From Isoptericola halotolerans (lineage in GTDB: Bacteria > Actinomycetota > Actinomycetes > Actinomycetales > Cellulomonadaceae): a stretch of 64,000 nt of DNA. Every line of letters starts with the position of its first letter. Positions within the stretch are counted from its first letter, which is position 1. Made by a program: the position numbers and the translations under genes. Positions 57,049 to 64,000 of the stretch are shown here, piece after piece. A model generated the notes under the pieces. The model saw only the letters and a list, made by a program, of their open reading frames with translations, was not told where the DNA came from and ran no database searches. The stretch is from NCBI RefSeq assembly GCF_003003075.1, contig NZ_PVTX01000005.1:1-64000 (forward strand), written 5' to 3'.

Positions 57049-58022
57049 CACTTGAGTCCACTCTGCTTGCGGGTGACGTACAGGAAGATGTACGACCCGA
57101 TGAACACGAAGATGCCGAGTGCGAACGCGATCGTGGACGCGTAGTTGAACTGGCTGTAGGAGAACGCCAGCGAGTAGGCGTACATGTTCGGCGTGTAGTC
57201 CGACGGGATCGCCCCCTGCGCCACGGACCTCAGCACCGTCGGTTCGGTGAAGAACTGCAGCGTGCCGATCAACGAGAAGACGACGACCATGACCATGGAC
57301 GACGACACCATGGGCACCTTGATGCGCAGCGCCGTCTGCAGGCCGTTCGCACCGTCGATCCGGGCGGCCTCGTAGACCGAGGGGTCGATCGTCCGCAGCG
57401 CCGCGTAGATGATGATCATGTAGTAGCCGACCCACTGCCAGGTCACGATGTTGACCAGCGAGGCGAAGATCATCGACGAGCTGAGGAAGTCCGGGGCCGT
57501 CAGGCCGAACAGGCCGAAGACGTCGGTGGCAGGGCCGAACCGCGGGCTGTAGAGGAAGCCCCACATCAGCGCACCGATGACGGCGGGCACGGCGTACGGC
57601 ACGAAGATCAGCAGCCGGGAGGCCTTGGACAACCGGGTAGCGAGCGTGTCGAGCACGAGGGCGCAGACCAGTGCCAGGCCGATCTGGACGGGCACCATCA
57701 CCGCCACGAACTTGGCCACCCGGAGCAGACCCTCGAGGAACACCGGGTCGGTGAACGCCCGCACGTAGTTGTCGGCACCGACGAACACGGACTCGCCGCC
57801 GGTCGCCAGGCCCTTGTTGTGCAGGCTCATCCAGAACGCGTAGGAGAGCGGGATGATGAGGAACAGCACGAAGACGACGGTGAACGGGGCGACGAACAGC
57901 CATCCCCACCACTGGCGCTTGCTGTCGATGGTGCTGGTCGAGGTGCTGCGGCGAGGCTTCGTGCCGCGGGCGCCGGACGGGGCGGGCCCGGTGGGCCGGT
58001 CGACGGCCGTCGACGATGTCAT
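57048..58022 (-). CDS. Carbohydrate ABC transporter permease, MalF type
   Basis: A 324-residue permease with six helices. The first helix is at about 38-60 (WWGWLFVAPFTVVFVLFLIIPL). The EAA loop is SVYEAARIDGANGLQTALRIKVPM. AraP/MalF-like, without the large periplasmic P2 loop. It follows the binding-protein gene after a 72-bp gap that holds a strong hairpin. No ATPase gene is in the cluster; these operons usually rely on a shared MsmX/MsiK. Confidence 0.92.
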   Translation of the reverse strand: MTSSTAVDRPTGPAPSGARGTKPRRSTSTSTIDSKRQWWGWLFVAPFTVVFVLFLIIPLSYAFWMSLHNKGLATGGESVFVGADNYVRAFTDPVFLEGLLRVAKFVAVMVPVQIGLALVCALVLDTLATRLSKASRLLIFVPYAVPAVIGALMWGFLYSPRFGPATDVFGLFGLTAPDFLSSSMIFASLVNIVTWQWVGYYMIIIYAALRTIDPSVYEAARIDGANGLQTALRIKVPMVSSSMVMVVVFSLIGTLQFFTEPTVLRSVAQGAIPSDYTPNMYAYSLAFSYSQFNYASTIAFALGIFVFIGSYIFLYVTRKQSGLK

Positions 58023-58056
58023 GGTGTACTCCCTGCGCGATCCTGCGTGGAAGAAG

Positions 58057-58088
58057 GGCCGCCGGCCCGGCTGACCGGGCCGGCGGCC
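58057..58088 (-). terminator. Hairpin after the sugar-binding lipoprotein gene
   Basis: A perfect 14-bp GC-rich stem (58057-58070 and 58075-58088), loop 4 nt, followed on the minus strand by CTTCTTCC. It lies just past the stop of the binding protein and before the permeases. Such hairpins typically let the binding protein be made in excess over the permeases. Confidence 0.65.
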
Positions 58089-58094
58089 GTTCGA

Positions 58095-59468
58095 TCACTT
58101 GACGGTGAAGCCCTGCTGCTGGGCGTAGGACACGAGAGCGTCCTGGATGGTCTGCAGCGTGGTGGTGGCGTCACCGCCGGATTCCACCATGTCGAACAGT
58201 GCCTGCGTCTGCTGGTCGTACGCGTAGACCTGGAACGGGCTGAAGGAGAAGCCCTCGTAGCCGTTGGCCGCCTCGATGAAGACGTCCTTGTTGATCTGCT
58301 GGCCGCCGAAGAACTCGTACTCCTTGTTGACGAAGTAGTCGGACTCCAGCGCCTCGTTCCACTGCGGGAACAGCGCCGCCTCGTCGATGCCGAGCTCCCA
58401 GGCGTCCATGTCGCCGAACAGCTCGCTGGCCACGGTGTACGCGGCCGCCTTGTCGTCGGCCTGCTCCGTCACGGCGAACGTGGAACCGCCCCAGTTGACC
58501 TGGGTGGGGTCGTCCGCGTCCCACTGGGGCAGCGGCGCGGCCTTCCACTCGGCCTCGCTGTCGGCGTCGGACAGGCCCTGGAGGTAGCCGGGGCCCCACG
58601 CGGCCGCCAGGTAGACGGCGTAGGTGCCGTCGACGAGGCTCGTGTTGTAGTCCGAGGTGAAGGCGTCGTCGGTGGAGACGAGGCCCTGGTCGATGAGGTC
58701 CTTCCAGTACGACAGGACCTGCTCCGCCTCGGGGGTGGCGACGTCGATGCCGATCTCCTGCGGGTTCGCGGCGTCGTACTCGAACGGGCTCCACCCGTTC
58801 TGCGCGAAGAGCGCGTAGTTCAGGGCGTTGCCGTTGGTCGGGTAGTTGGTGATGTACCCCTCGTAGCCGGCGTCGCGCAGCTCCTGGCCGGCCTGGGCGA
58901 ACTCCTCCCAGGTGGTCGGCGCCTCCACGCCGTACTCCTCGAAGATGTCGGCCCGGTACAGCATGCCCATCGGGCCGCCGTCGACCGGGATCGCGTAGAC
59001 GGAGTCACCGCTGGTGACGTCGGACCAGGCACCGGTGGTGAACTGGCTCTCCAGCTCGTTGGCACCGAACTCGGACAGGTCGGCGAGCGAGTTCAGGATC
59101 GTGTACGTGGGCAGGATCTCCGACTCGAGCATGATGACGTCCGGAGCACCGGAGCCCGCTTCGATCGTCGTGGAGAACTTGTTGTACTCGTCGGCGCCCT
59201 GGCCGGCGTTGGTCCAGCAGACCTGGACGTCGTCATGAGTCTCGTTGAAGTGGTCCACGACCGACTCGAACGCGGGGTACCAGGCCCACACGCTCACCTC
59301 GGTGGCGTCCGGCTTCTTGATCTCGTTGGTGCAGGCGGCGGCGTCGCCGCCGCCCTCCGCGGTGGCCCCGCCGTCGGCGGACCCCCCGGACGAGCAGGCC
59401 GCCAGGAGCGTTCCGACCGTCAGTGTGGCAACAGCTGCTGCTGCACCACGGCGCTGTGAGATGCGCAT
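58095..59468 (-). CDS. Carbohydrate ABC transporter, substrate-binding lipoprotein
   Basis: A 457-residue family 1 binding protein. The signal (1-24) ends in lipobox LLAAC, Cys25, followed by a Gly/Ser/Ala-rich linker. The binding domain has VSVWAWYPAFESVVDHFNETH, PDVIMLESEILPTY, YRADIFEEYGVEAPTTWEEF and AAWGPGYLQGL. The ligand is probably an arabino-oligosaccharide because GH51 and GH43 lie in the same operon. ATG 59468 is preceded by AAGGAGG at 7 nt; the in-frame start at 59558 overlaps the operator and is rejected. Confidence 0.9.
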   Translation of the reverse strand: MRISQRRGAAAAVATLTVGTLLAACSSGGSADGGATAEGGGDAAACTNEIKKPDATEVSVWAWYPAFESVVDHFNETHDDVQVCWTNAGQGADEYNKFSTTIEAGSGAPDVIMLESEILPTYTILNSLADLSEFGANELESQFTTGAWSDVTSGDSVYAIPVDGGPMGMLYRADIFEEYGVEAPTTWEEFAQAGQELRDAGYEGYITNYPTNGNALNYALFAQNGWSPFEYDAANPQEIGIDVATPEAEQVLSYWKDLIDQGLVSTDDAFTSDYNTSLVDGTYAVYLAAAWGPGYLQGLSDADSEAEWKAAPLPQWDADDPTQVNWGGSTFAVTEQADDKAAAYTVASELFGDMDAWELGIDEAALFPQWNEALESDYFVNKEYEFFGGQQINKDVFIEAANGYEGFSFSPFQVYAYDQQTQALFDMVESGGDATTTLQTIQDALVSYAQQQGFTVK

Positions 59469-59543
59469 TCGATGTCCTCCTTGAATGAGTGCGCCGGGGC
59501 CACCTTGGCCCTCAGTGAGGGTGCCGCCGATGGCACTCTCTCC

Positions 59544-59589
59544 ATCGTTGTACAACAACGGGATGGCACTTTTTTACACCGTTGTAGAG
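59544..59589 (-). promoter_or_regulatory. LacI-family operators upstream of the arabinan ABC operon
   Basis: A perfect palindrome GTTGTACAAC lies at 59547-59556 within CGTTGTACAACAACG. A second half-conserved copy, CCGTTGTAGAGA, lies at 59578-59589. They are 31 bp apart (three helical turns). An A/T-rich stretch (acttttttacacc) between them on the plus strand likely overlaps the operon promoter. This is typical for a LacI repressor, with its gene next door. Confidence 0.65.
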
Positions 59590-59642
59590 ACGGATGCAAG
59601 CAGCGGCCGACAACCGTTACCGTCGCGCAACCTGACGCACCG

Positions 59643-60668
59643 TCAGCCGCCCTGCGGCACCAGGCGGCCCAGCATGCTGGACTCGCGCGCCACGACCTGG
59701 AACTCCGCGACGACACGGCGCGGCTCGACGGTGGACCCGCCGATGCGGTCCAGGAGCAGGTCCACCGCCGTCTGCGCGATCTGTTCCCGGCCGGGGTCGA
59801 TCGTGCTGAGCAACGGCTCCGAGTAGCGGGCGTCGTCGACGTCGTCGAAGCCCATGACCGCGACGTCGTGGGGCACCGAGACCCCCCGCGCATGGAGGAC
59901 GTGCAGCGCACCGAGCGCCAGCGCGTCGTTCATGCCGAACACCCCGTCGAAGGGCACGCCGGAGTCGAGCAGCGTGGACATCGCCTCCGCGCCGGTCGCG
60001 CGGTGCCACAGGCCCGCCTCGACCACCAGCCGGGGGTCGAAGGGGACGCCCGCCTCGGCCAGCGCCTTGCGGTAGCCGTCGTACCGGAGCCGCGCCGAGC
60101 CCATCGTCTCGCCCGGGTGGGCGCCGATGGCCGCGATCCGTCGGCACCCCCGTTCGATGAGGTGCAGCGTCGCCGCCCGCGACGCCTCGACGTTGGCCAT
60201 CGTGACGTGGTCGACGGGACCGAACATCCGCTCGCCGAGCAGCACCATCGGGTAGTCGACCTCGAGCTTCTCGGTCTCCTCGGGCTCCAGCGCGAGGGGC
60301 GAGAACAGCAGGCCGTCCGTGAGCCGACGCTGCGCGGAGTCGAGCGCCTGGAGCTCCCGTTCGCGCTGGGCGCCCGTCTGCTCGATGAGCACCACCACGC
60401 CGCGCGCCTCGGCCGCGCGCATCACGGAGTCGGCCAGCTCGGCGAAGTACGGCAGCGAGAGCTCGGGCAGCGCGAGGCCGATCATGCCGGTGCGCCCCTG
60501 GCGCAGGTTCCGCGCCGTCGTGTTCAGCCGGTAGCCGAGATCGTCGATCGCCTCCTGGACCCGTCGGCGCGTCTCGGGCCGGATGTGCGGGTAGGCGTTG
60601 ACGACGTTCGAGACCGTCTTGATCGAGACGCCGGCCCTGCGCGCCACGTCATGCATGGTCACTGCCAC
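59643..60668 (-). CDS. LacI-family transcriptional repressor of the arabinan locus
   Basis: A 341-residue regulator. The HTH is at residues 5-25 (MHDVARRAGVSIKTVSNVVN), followed by the hinge helix (RPETRRRVQEAIDDLGYRLNTTARNLRQGRTGMIGL). The periplasmic-binding-type effector domain has LIERGCRRIAAIGAH, GVFGMNDALALGAL and VAVMGFDDVDDARYSEPLLSTIDPG. The GTG start has AGGAGGAG upstream. It lies between the binding-protein gene (same strand) and the divergent second GH51; GTTGTA operators are found at both. The inducer is probably arabinose or an arabino-oligosaccharide. Confidence 0.92.
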   Translation of the reverse strand: MAVTMHDVARRAGVSIKTVSNVVNAYPHIRPETRRRVQEAIDDLGYRLNTTARNLRQGRTGMIGLALPELSLPYFAELADSVMRAAEARGVVVLIEQTGAQRERELQALDSAQRRLTDGLLFSPLALEPEETEKLEVDYPMVLLGERMFGPVDHVTMANVEASRAATLHLIERGCRRIAAIGAHPGETMGSARLRYDGYRKALAEAGVPFDPRLVVEAGLWHRATGAEAMSTLLDSGVPFDGVFGMNDALALGALHVLHARGVSVPHDVAVMGFDDVDDARYSEPLLSTIDPGREQIAQTAVDLLLDRIGGSTVEPRRVVAEFQVVARESSMLGRLVPQGG

Positions 60669-60752
60669 GTGACTCTCCTCCTGATCGACGCGCCCAGCGT
60701 AGGACACGGGCGGCCGACTGGTGCCGGACACCTGTGTCGTGGTTCACTCTAC

Positions 60753-60766
60753 ATCGTTGTAACCAT
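60753..60766 (+). promoter_or_regulatory. LacI-family operator upstream of GH51 copy 2
   Basis: ATCGTTGTAACCAT shares ATCGTTGTA with the palindromic site at 59544-59556 and ends in a partial inverted half (AAC). It lies 44 bp upstream of the GH51 start and 85 bp from the LacI start, in the divergent promoter region. Confidence 0.55.
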
Positions 60767-60809
60767 CGGCGGCACATCCCGCTCCGTTCGCAGAGGAACA
60801 CCGAGAACC

Positions 60810-62339
60810 ATGGCTGACGCCCGCATCACCCTGCACCCCGACTTCCGCCGCGGGGTCGTCGACCGCCGCCTGTTCGGCTCGTTCGTCGAGCACCTGGGCC
60901 GTGCGGTCTACACCGGCATCTTCGAGCCCGACCACCCCGCGGCCGACGAGCACGGCTTCCGCCGCGACGTCGCCGACCTCACCCACGAGCTGGGTGTGTC
61001 GATGGTGCGCTACCCCGGCGGCAACTTCGTCTCGAACTACGTCTGGGAGGACGCCGTCGGCCCCGTCGCCGAGCGCAAGCCGTTCCTCGACCTCGCGTGG
61101 CGCACCGTCGAGCCGAACCTCGTCGGCACCGACGAGTTCCTGCAGTGGGCCGAGCGCGAGGGCATCGAGCCGATGATGGCCGTCAACCTCGGCACGCGCG
61201 GGGTCGCGGCCGCCGCGGCCCTGGTCGAGTACTGCAACGGCGAGGCCGGCACCCGGTGGGCCGACCTGCGGATCGCCAACGGGCGCACCGAGCCCTACGG
61301 CGTCACGCTGTGGTGCCTGGGCAACGAGATGGACGGCCCGTGGCAGATCGGCCACAAGGACGCCCACGAGTACGGCAAGCTCGCCGCCGAGGCCGGCAAG
61401 GCCATGAAGCTCGTCGACCCGTCGATCTCCCTGGTCGTGTGCGGCTCCAGCTCCATGCAGATGCCGACGTTCGGCGAGTGGGAGCGCACCGTCCTGTCGT
61501 ACACCTACGACCTGGTCGACCACATCTCCATGCACGCCTACTACGAGGAGCACGACGGCGACCGCGCGTCCTTCCTGGCCTCCGGCACCGCGATGGACCG
61601 CTTCATCGACCGCGTGGTGGCCTCCGCCGACGCCGTGGGTGCCGAGCGCCGCAGCGACAAGAAGATCACCATCTCGTTCGACGAGTGGAACGTCTGGTAC
61701 CTCGAGACCCGCTTCCCGGGTGAGGCCAACCTGCCGATCCAGCGGGATGCCCCGCGCATCATCGAGGACGTCTACTCGGCCCTCGACGCCGTCGTCGTCG
61801 GCGACCTCCTGGTCACGCTGCTCAACCACGCCGACCGGGTCCCCGTCGCGGCCCTCGCCCAGCTCGTCAACGTCATCGCACCGATCATGACCGAGCCCGG
61901 CGGCGAGGCCTGGCGGCAGCCCACCTTCTACCCGTTCGCGACGACGGCGCGCCTGGCCCGCGGCACGGCACTCGACGTGCGGGTGGACGCGCCCAGCCTC
62001 CGGACCGAGCGGCACGGCGAGGCCCCCGTGGTCACCGCGGCGGCGACGGTCGACGACGACGGCAGCCTGGGCCTGTTCCTCACCAACCGGTCGGACCAGG
62101 TCGTCGAGGTGGACCTCGCACACGTCGGGGCGACGCTCTCCCTGACCGAGGGGCACCAGATGCTCGCGGACCACGAGACGGCCGTGCACGGCCCGGAGCA
62201 CGCCGCCAAGGTCGCGGAGGCGTCCTGGTCGGCCGTCGACGTGGCCGGCGCCCTCGTCGGCTCCGCGGACGGGACCACGACGGTCCGTCTGGCGCCGGAG
62301 TCGTGGACGGCGTTCGCGGGGACGTTCGCGCGCGCCTGA
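60810..62339 (+). CDS. Alpha-L-arabinofuranosidase, GH51 (copy 2)
   Basis: A 509-residue cytosolic enzyme, paralogue of copy 1. Acid/base Glu173 is in WCLGNEMDGPW and nucleophile Glu292 in ISFDEWNVWY. GGNFVSNYVWEDAVGP and VNVIAPIMTEPGG are shared. Differences concentrate in loops (YCNGEAGTRW) and the C-terminal beta-domain. No signal peptide. The monocistronic unit has its own LacI operator and ends at a 26-bp inverted repeat. It may prefer a different linkage or arabinoxylan oligosaccharides, which cannot be told from sequence. Confidence 0.94.
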   Translation: MADARITLHPDFRRGVVDRRLFGSFVEHLGRAVYTGIFEPDHPAADEHGFRRDVADLTHELGVSMVRYPGGNFVSNYVWEDAVGPVAERKPFLDLAWRTVEPNLVGTDEFLQWAEREGIEPMMAVNLGTRGVAAAAALVEYCNGEAGTRWADLRIANGRTEPYGVTLWCLGNEMDGPWQIGHKDAHEYGKLAAEAGKAMKLVDPSISLVVCGSSSMQMPTFGEWERTVLSYTYDLVDHISMHAYYEEHDGDRASFLASGTAMDRFIDRVVASADAVGAERRSDKKITISFDEWNVWYLETRFPGEANLPIQRDAPRIIEDVYSALDAVVVGDLLVTLLNHADRVPVAALAQLVNVIAPIMTEPGGEAWRQPTFYPFATTARLARGTALDVRVDAPSLRTERHGEAPVVTAAATVDDDGSLGLFLTNRSDQVVEVDLAHVGATLSLTEGHQMLADHETAVHGPEHAAKVAEASWSAVDVAGALVGSADGTTTVRLAPESWTAFAGTFARA

Positions 62340-62343
62340 GCAC

Positions 62344-62426
62344 CCGCGAGAGCGACCCGCGTCCCGGGACCGACCGGCACCGACCGGCGCGGTCGGTGGA
62401 TCCCGGGACGCGGGTCGCTCTCGCGG
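62344..62426. terminator. 26-bp inverted repeat, bidirectional terminator
   Basis: Perfect arms 62344-62369 and 62401-62426, with a nested 6-bp pair (62370-62375 and 62391-62396) in the 31-nt loop. It lies between convergent stops at 62339 and 62435. It is unusually long for a terminator. Confidence 0.75.
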
Positions 62427-62434
62427 CGGGCAGG

Positions 62435-63997
62435 TCAGGCCGGGGCGAGCGCCAGCTCGTCGTCAGGCTGCTCGGAGCCGGGCTTCTGGTCCTCGAACCG
62501 GCGCAGCACCCGGCTGACGGTCGACCGGGACGCCTTGACCTCGTCGGCGATCTCGCGCTGGTTCAGGCCGGCGCGGGCGAGCATCAGGATGCGGCGGTCG
62601 CGGCCGGACGGTTCCTCGCTCCCCTCGCCCGCGCCGTCGGTCACCGCCGTGCTCTCGTCGTCCTCCGACGGCTTCTCGGCGCTCTCGGCGTCCTCGGGGG
62701 CTGCGCTCGGCGCGTCCGTCGGCAGCTCGGAGGTGCCGTGCAGGTTGGACCAGGTGGGCACCCGGGGGATCGCGCCCGTCGCGGTGTCGGAACGGCCGAC
62801 CAGGTCGAACACCTCGACCCGGCGGGTGTGCCCGGTCTCCGGCAGCGGCTCGGACGGCTGCGGCGCCTCGCTGTGCGCCTCCGCCGGGCCGTGCTCGCGC
62901 GCGACGGTCTCCGGCTCGTCCTCGGTCTCGCGCGGACCCGTGCCGTGCGTACCCGTGGGCTCACCGCCCAGTGCGGCGCCGAAGTCCTCGGCGAACGGCT
63001 CCGGCTCGGCGGTCCGCTCGCCGTCGTCCTCGTCGCGCGACGCGACGGCCGCCGTCGTGACCGGCTCGACGACCGGCTCGGCCTCGACAGGCTCAGCGGC
63101 GACGGGCTCAGCGGCGACGGGCTCAGCGGCGACGGGCTCAGCGGCGACGGGCTCAGCGGCGACGGGCTCAGCGGCGACGGGCTCGGTGGCGGCCACGGTC
63201 GACGCGGAGCCTGCCGGCCGCGCATCGGCCGGTGCCGGGTCCTCGGCCAGGACGGTTCCGCGGGCCATACCGCGCTTGACCGAGCTCGCGCCGATGGTGT
63301 CGAGCCGGCTGCCGTGACGCTCGGCAGCCTCCAGCCGCTCGACCCAGACCTGCATCCGCCGTTCGAAGTCCTCCACGGTCAGCAGCTTCAGCGCGCGGTC
63401 GCGCGCGGCACGCTGGCGCTCGTGCGACGCGCGGATCTTCTTCGTGGCACGACGGCTGCCCGAGCTGTCGAGCCGCGCGTCGCGCCACATCTCCAGGGCC
63501 GTGACGTACTGGTGCACGCGGTGCTCGCGACGGCGCTCGTCCAGGGTGTGCCCCGTGACGAGGTGCCGCTCGCCGACCAGCGCCAGGTGCCACATCAGCG
63601 CCGCGACCAGCGGCGGCACGAAGCGGAAGACCACCATGTAGGGCGTGCTGGCGGTCGGCACCGCCACCTCGTGGAGCGCCGCGAAGACGCCGGAGGTGCC
63701 GGACAGGACCCACGTCAGGGTCAGCAGGACCCCGTACGGCCGCCCCTCGAGCGCGGCGTTGCGCGCCATGAGGGCGACGGCGACGAGGCTGACCTCCAGG
63801 AATCCCGCGAGCGCATAGGCCTCGAGCGGTTCCATGTGGGCGACCTCGAGGCCGAACAGCACCATGCCGCTGTAGGCCAGCGCCGTCGCGATGAAGGCGG
63901 CGATGACCACGGCCACCATCGGCAGGTGCCGGCCGCGATAGCGGGGTCTCGAGGTGGCGTCGCCCGCCGTGGTCGCCGACACGTCCTGCTGAGTCAC
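62435..63997 (-). CDS. Membrane protein with cytoplasmic C-terminal HTH (DUF2637/SpdB-like)
   Basis: A 520-residue protein. Four hydrophobic segments are at about 27-50, 58-78, 90-110 and 120-143, a layout like DUF2637/SpdB proteins of actinobacterial mobile elements. A basic helical region follows (150-235; SRRATKKIRASHERQRAARDRALKLL). A low-complexity region with VAAEP repeats and acidic/Pro-rich sequence covers about 270-460. The last 60 residues hold a homeodomain-like HTH (RDRRILMLARAGLNQREIADEVKASRSTVSRVLRRF). A membrane-bound DNA-binding role is an inference. The GTG start is close to the window edge, so its promoter is not seen. No conjugation genes are visible nearby. Confidence 0.7.
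   Translation of the reverse strand: MTQQDVSATTAGDATSRPRYRGRHLPMVAVVIAAFIATALAYSGMVLFGLEVAHMEPLEAYALAGFLEVSLVAVALMARNAALEGRPYGVLLTLTWVLSGTSGVFAALHEVAVPTASTPYMVVFRFVPPLVAALMWHLALVGERHLVTGHTLDERRREHRVHQYVTALEMWRDARLDSSGSRRATKKIRASHERQRAARDRALKLLTVEDFERRMQVWVERLEAAERHGSRLDTIGASSVKRGMARGTVLAEDPAPADARPAGSASTVAATEPVAAEPVAAEPVAAEPVAAEPVAAEPVAAEPVEAEPVVEPVTTAAVASRDEDDGERTAEPEPFAEDFGAALGGEPTGTHGTGPRETEDEPETVAREHGPAEAHSEAPQPSEPLPETGHTRRVEVFDLVGRSDTATGAIPRVPTWSNLHGTSELPTDAPSAAPEDAESAEKPSEDDESTAVTDGAGEGSEEPSGRDRRILMLARAGLNQREIADEVKASRSTVSRVLRRFEDQKPGSEQPDDELALAPA
63091..63180. repeat. 15-bp tandem repeat, six perfect copies
   Basis: The unit gctcagcggcgacgg is repeated six times without change, with degenerate units on both flanks (63076-63090 and 63181-63195). 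It encodes the VAAEP repeats of the overlapping minus-strand gene, in frame. Perfect identity suggests recent expansion. Confidence 0.95.
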
Positions 63998-64000
63998 GTA

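Noticed and set aside
59469-59558. An upstream start for the sugar-binding lipoprotein.
   Set aside because: It would precede the signal peptide with unrelated sequence and cover the LacI operator; ATG 59468 has a strong Shine-Dalgarno.
63076-63195. Regular short repeats that might suggest a CRISPR array.
   Set aside because: They are head-to-tail 15-bp units without spacers, in frame within a coding gene; no cas genes nearby.
62435-63997. An integrative conjugative element suggested by the SpdB-like protein.
   Set aside because: No integrase, FtsK/Tra, replication initiator or attachment site is visible in the flanking sequence within the window.

Overview
The window is a high-GC actinobacterial chromosome segment, about 73% GC by eye. 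It probably comes from a Cellulomonas/Oerskovia/Cellulosimicrobium-type member of the Micrococcales. The reasons are WhiB7, mycoredoxin and AdnAB, dense GTG starts with 4-base start/stop overlaps, several leaderless-type promoters, and an arabinan-degradation locus. No plasmid or phage backbone, CRISPR array or rRNA was seen. The only transposon trace is an IS481-type transposase tail at the left edge, next to an initiator tRNA gene.

Left third (0.5-23.7 kb): a housekeeping and DNA-repair block whose order largely matches, from memory, M. tuberculosis Rv3193c to Rv3211. It runs: UPF0182 membrane protein, Lon/PDZ secreted protease, DUF2342 protein, DUF45 metallopeptidase, ThiF-like protein, whiB7, uvrD2, mycoredoxin, nudC, a kinase-like protein, adnB-adnA, DUF3107, a ferritin-like protein and rhlE. 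whiB7 has a long leader with an autoregulation-type promoter, a 56-codon upstream ORF with a strong Shine-Dalgarno, and an intrinsic terminator just after that ORF. This is the layout of ribosome-dependent attenuation.

Middle (23.8-36.4 kb): a five-gene operon encodes a binding lipoprotein, permease, ATPase, M20 carboxypeptidase and a secreted cyanophycinase-type S51 peptidase. It is preceded by TGTTAC-box repeats and followed by an RpiR regulator, and may scavenge a peptide or polypeptide. Then come a MarC protein, PHP phosphoesterase, alpha/beta hydrolase and aminopeptidase P. A DUF559/AbiEi-like gene is bracketed by two related palindromes.

36.5-44.8 kb: a muropeptide-sugar recycling operon in the order GntR, AnmK, SSS symporter, MurQ, GlcNAc kinase and a FAD/Fe-S D-lactate dehydrogenase. 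MurQ releases D-lactate, so the last gene would dispose of a by-product of the same pathway. A DasR-type (dre-like) site lies upstream of the GntR gene.

44.9-53.4 kb: mrp, galK, a Na/Pi cotransporter with a tandem PHO box, exonuclease III, a VOC protein, a small lipoprotein, and glyA-folD under a recognisable ZTP (pfl) riboswitch.

53.5-62.3 kb: arabino-oligosaccharide utilisation. It holds a binding lipoprotein, two permeases, a GH51 arabinofuranosidase and a GH43 arabinanase in one operon, a LacI regulator, and a second divergent GH51. GTTGTACAAC-type operators sit at both promoters. No transport ATPase is encoded, so a shared MsiK/MsmX-type ATPase is expected. The right edge holds a membrane protein with a C-terminal HTH and a six-copy 15-bp tandem repeat.
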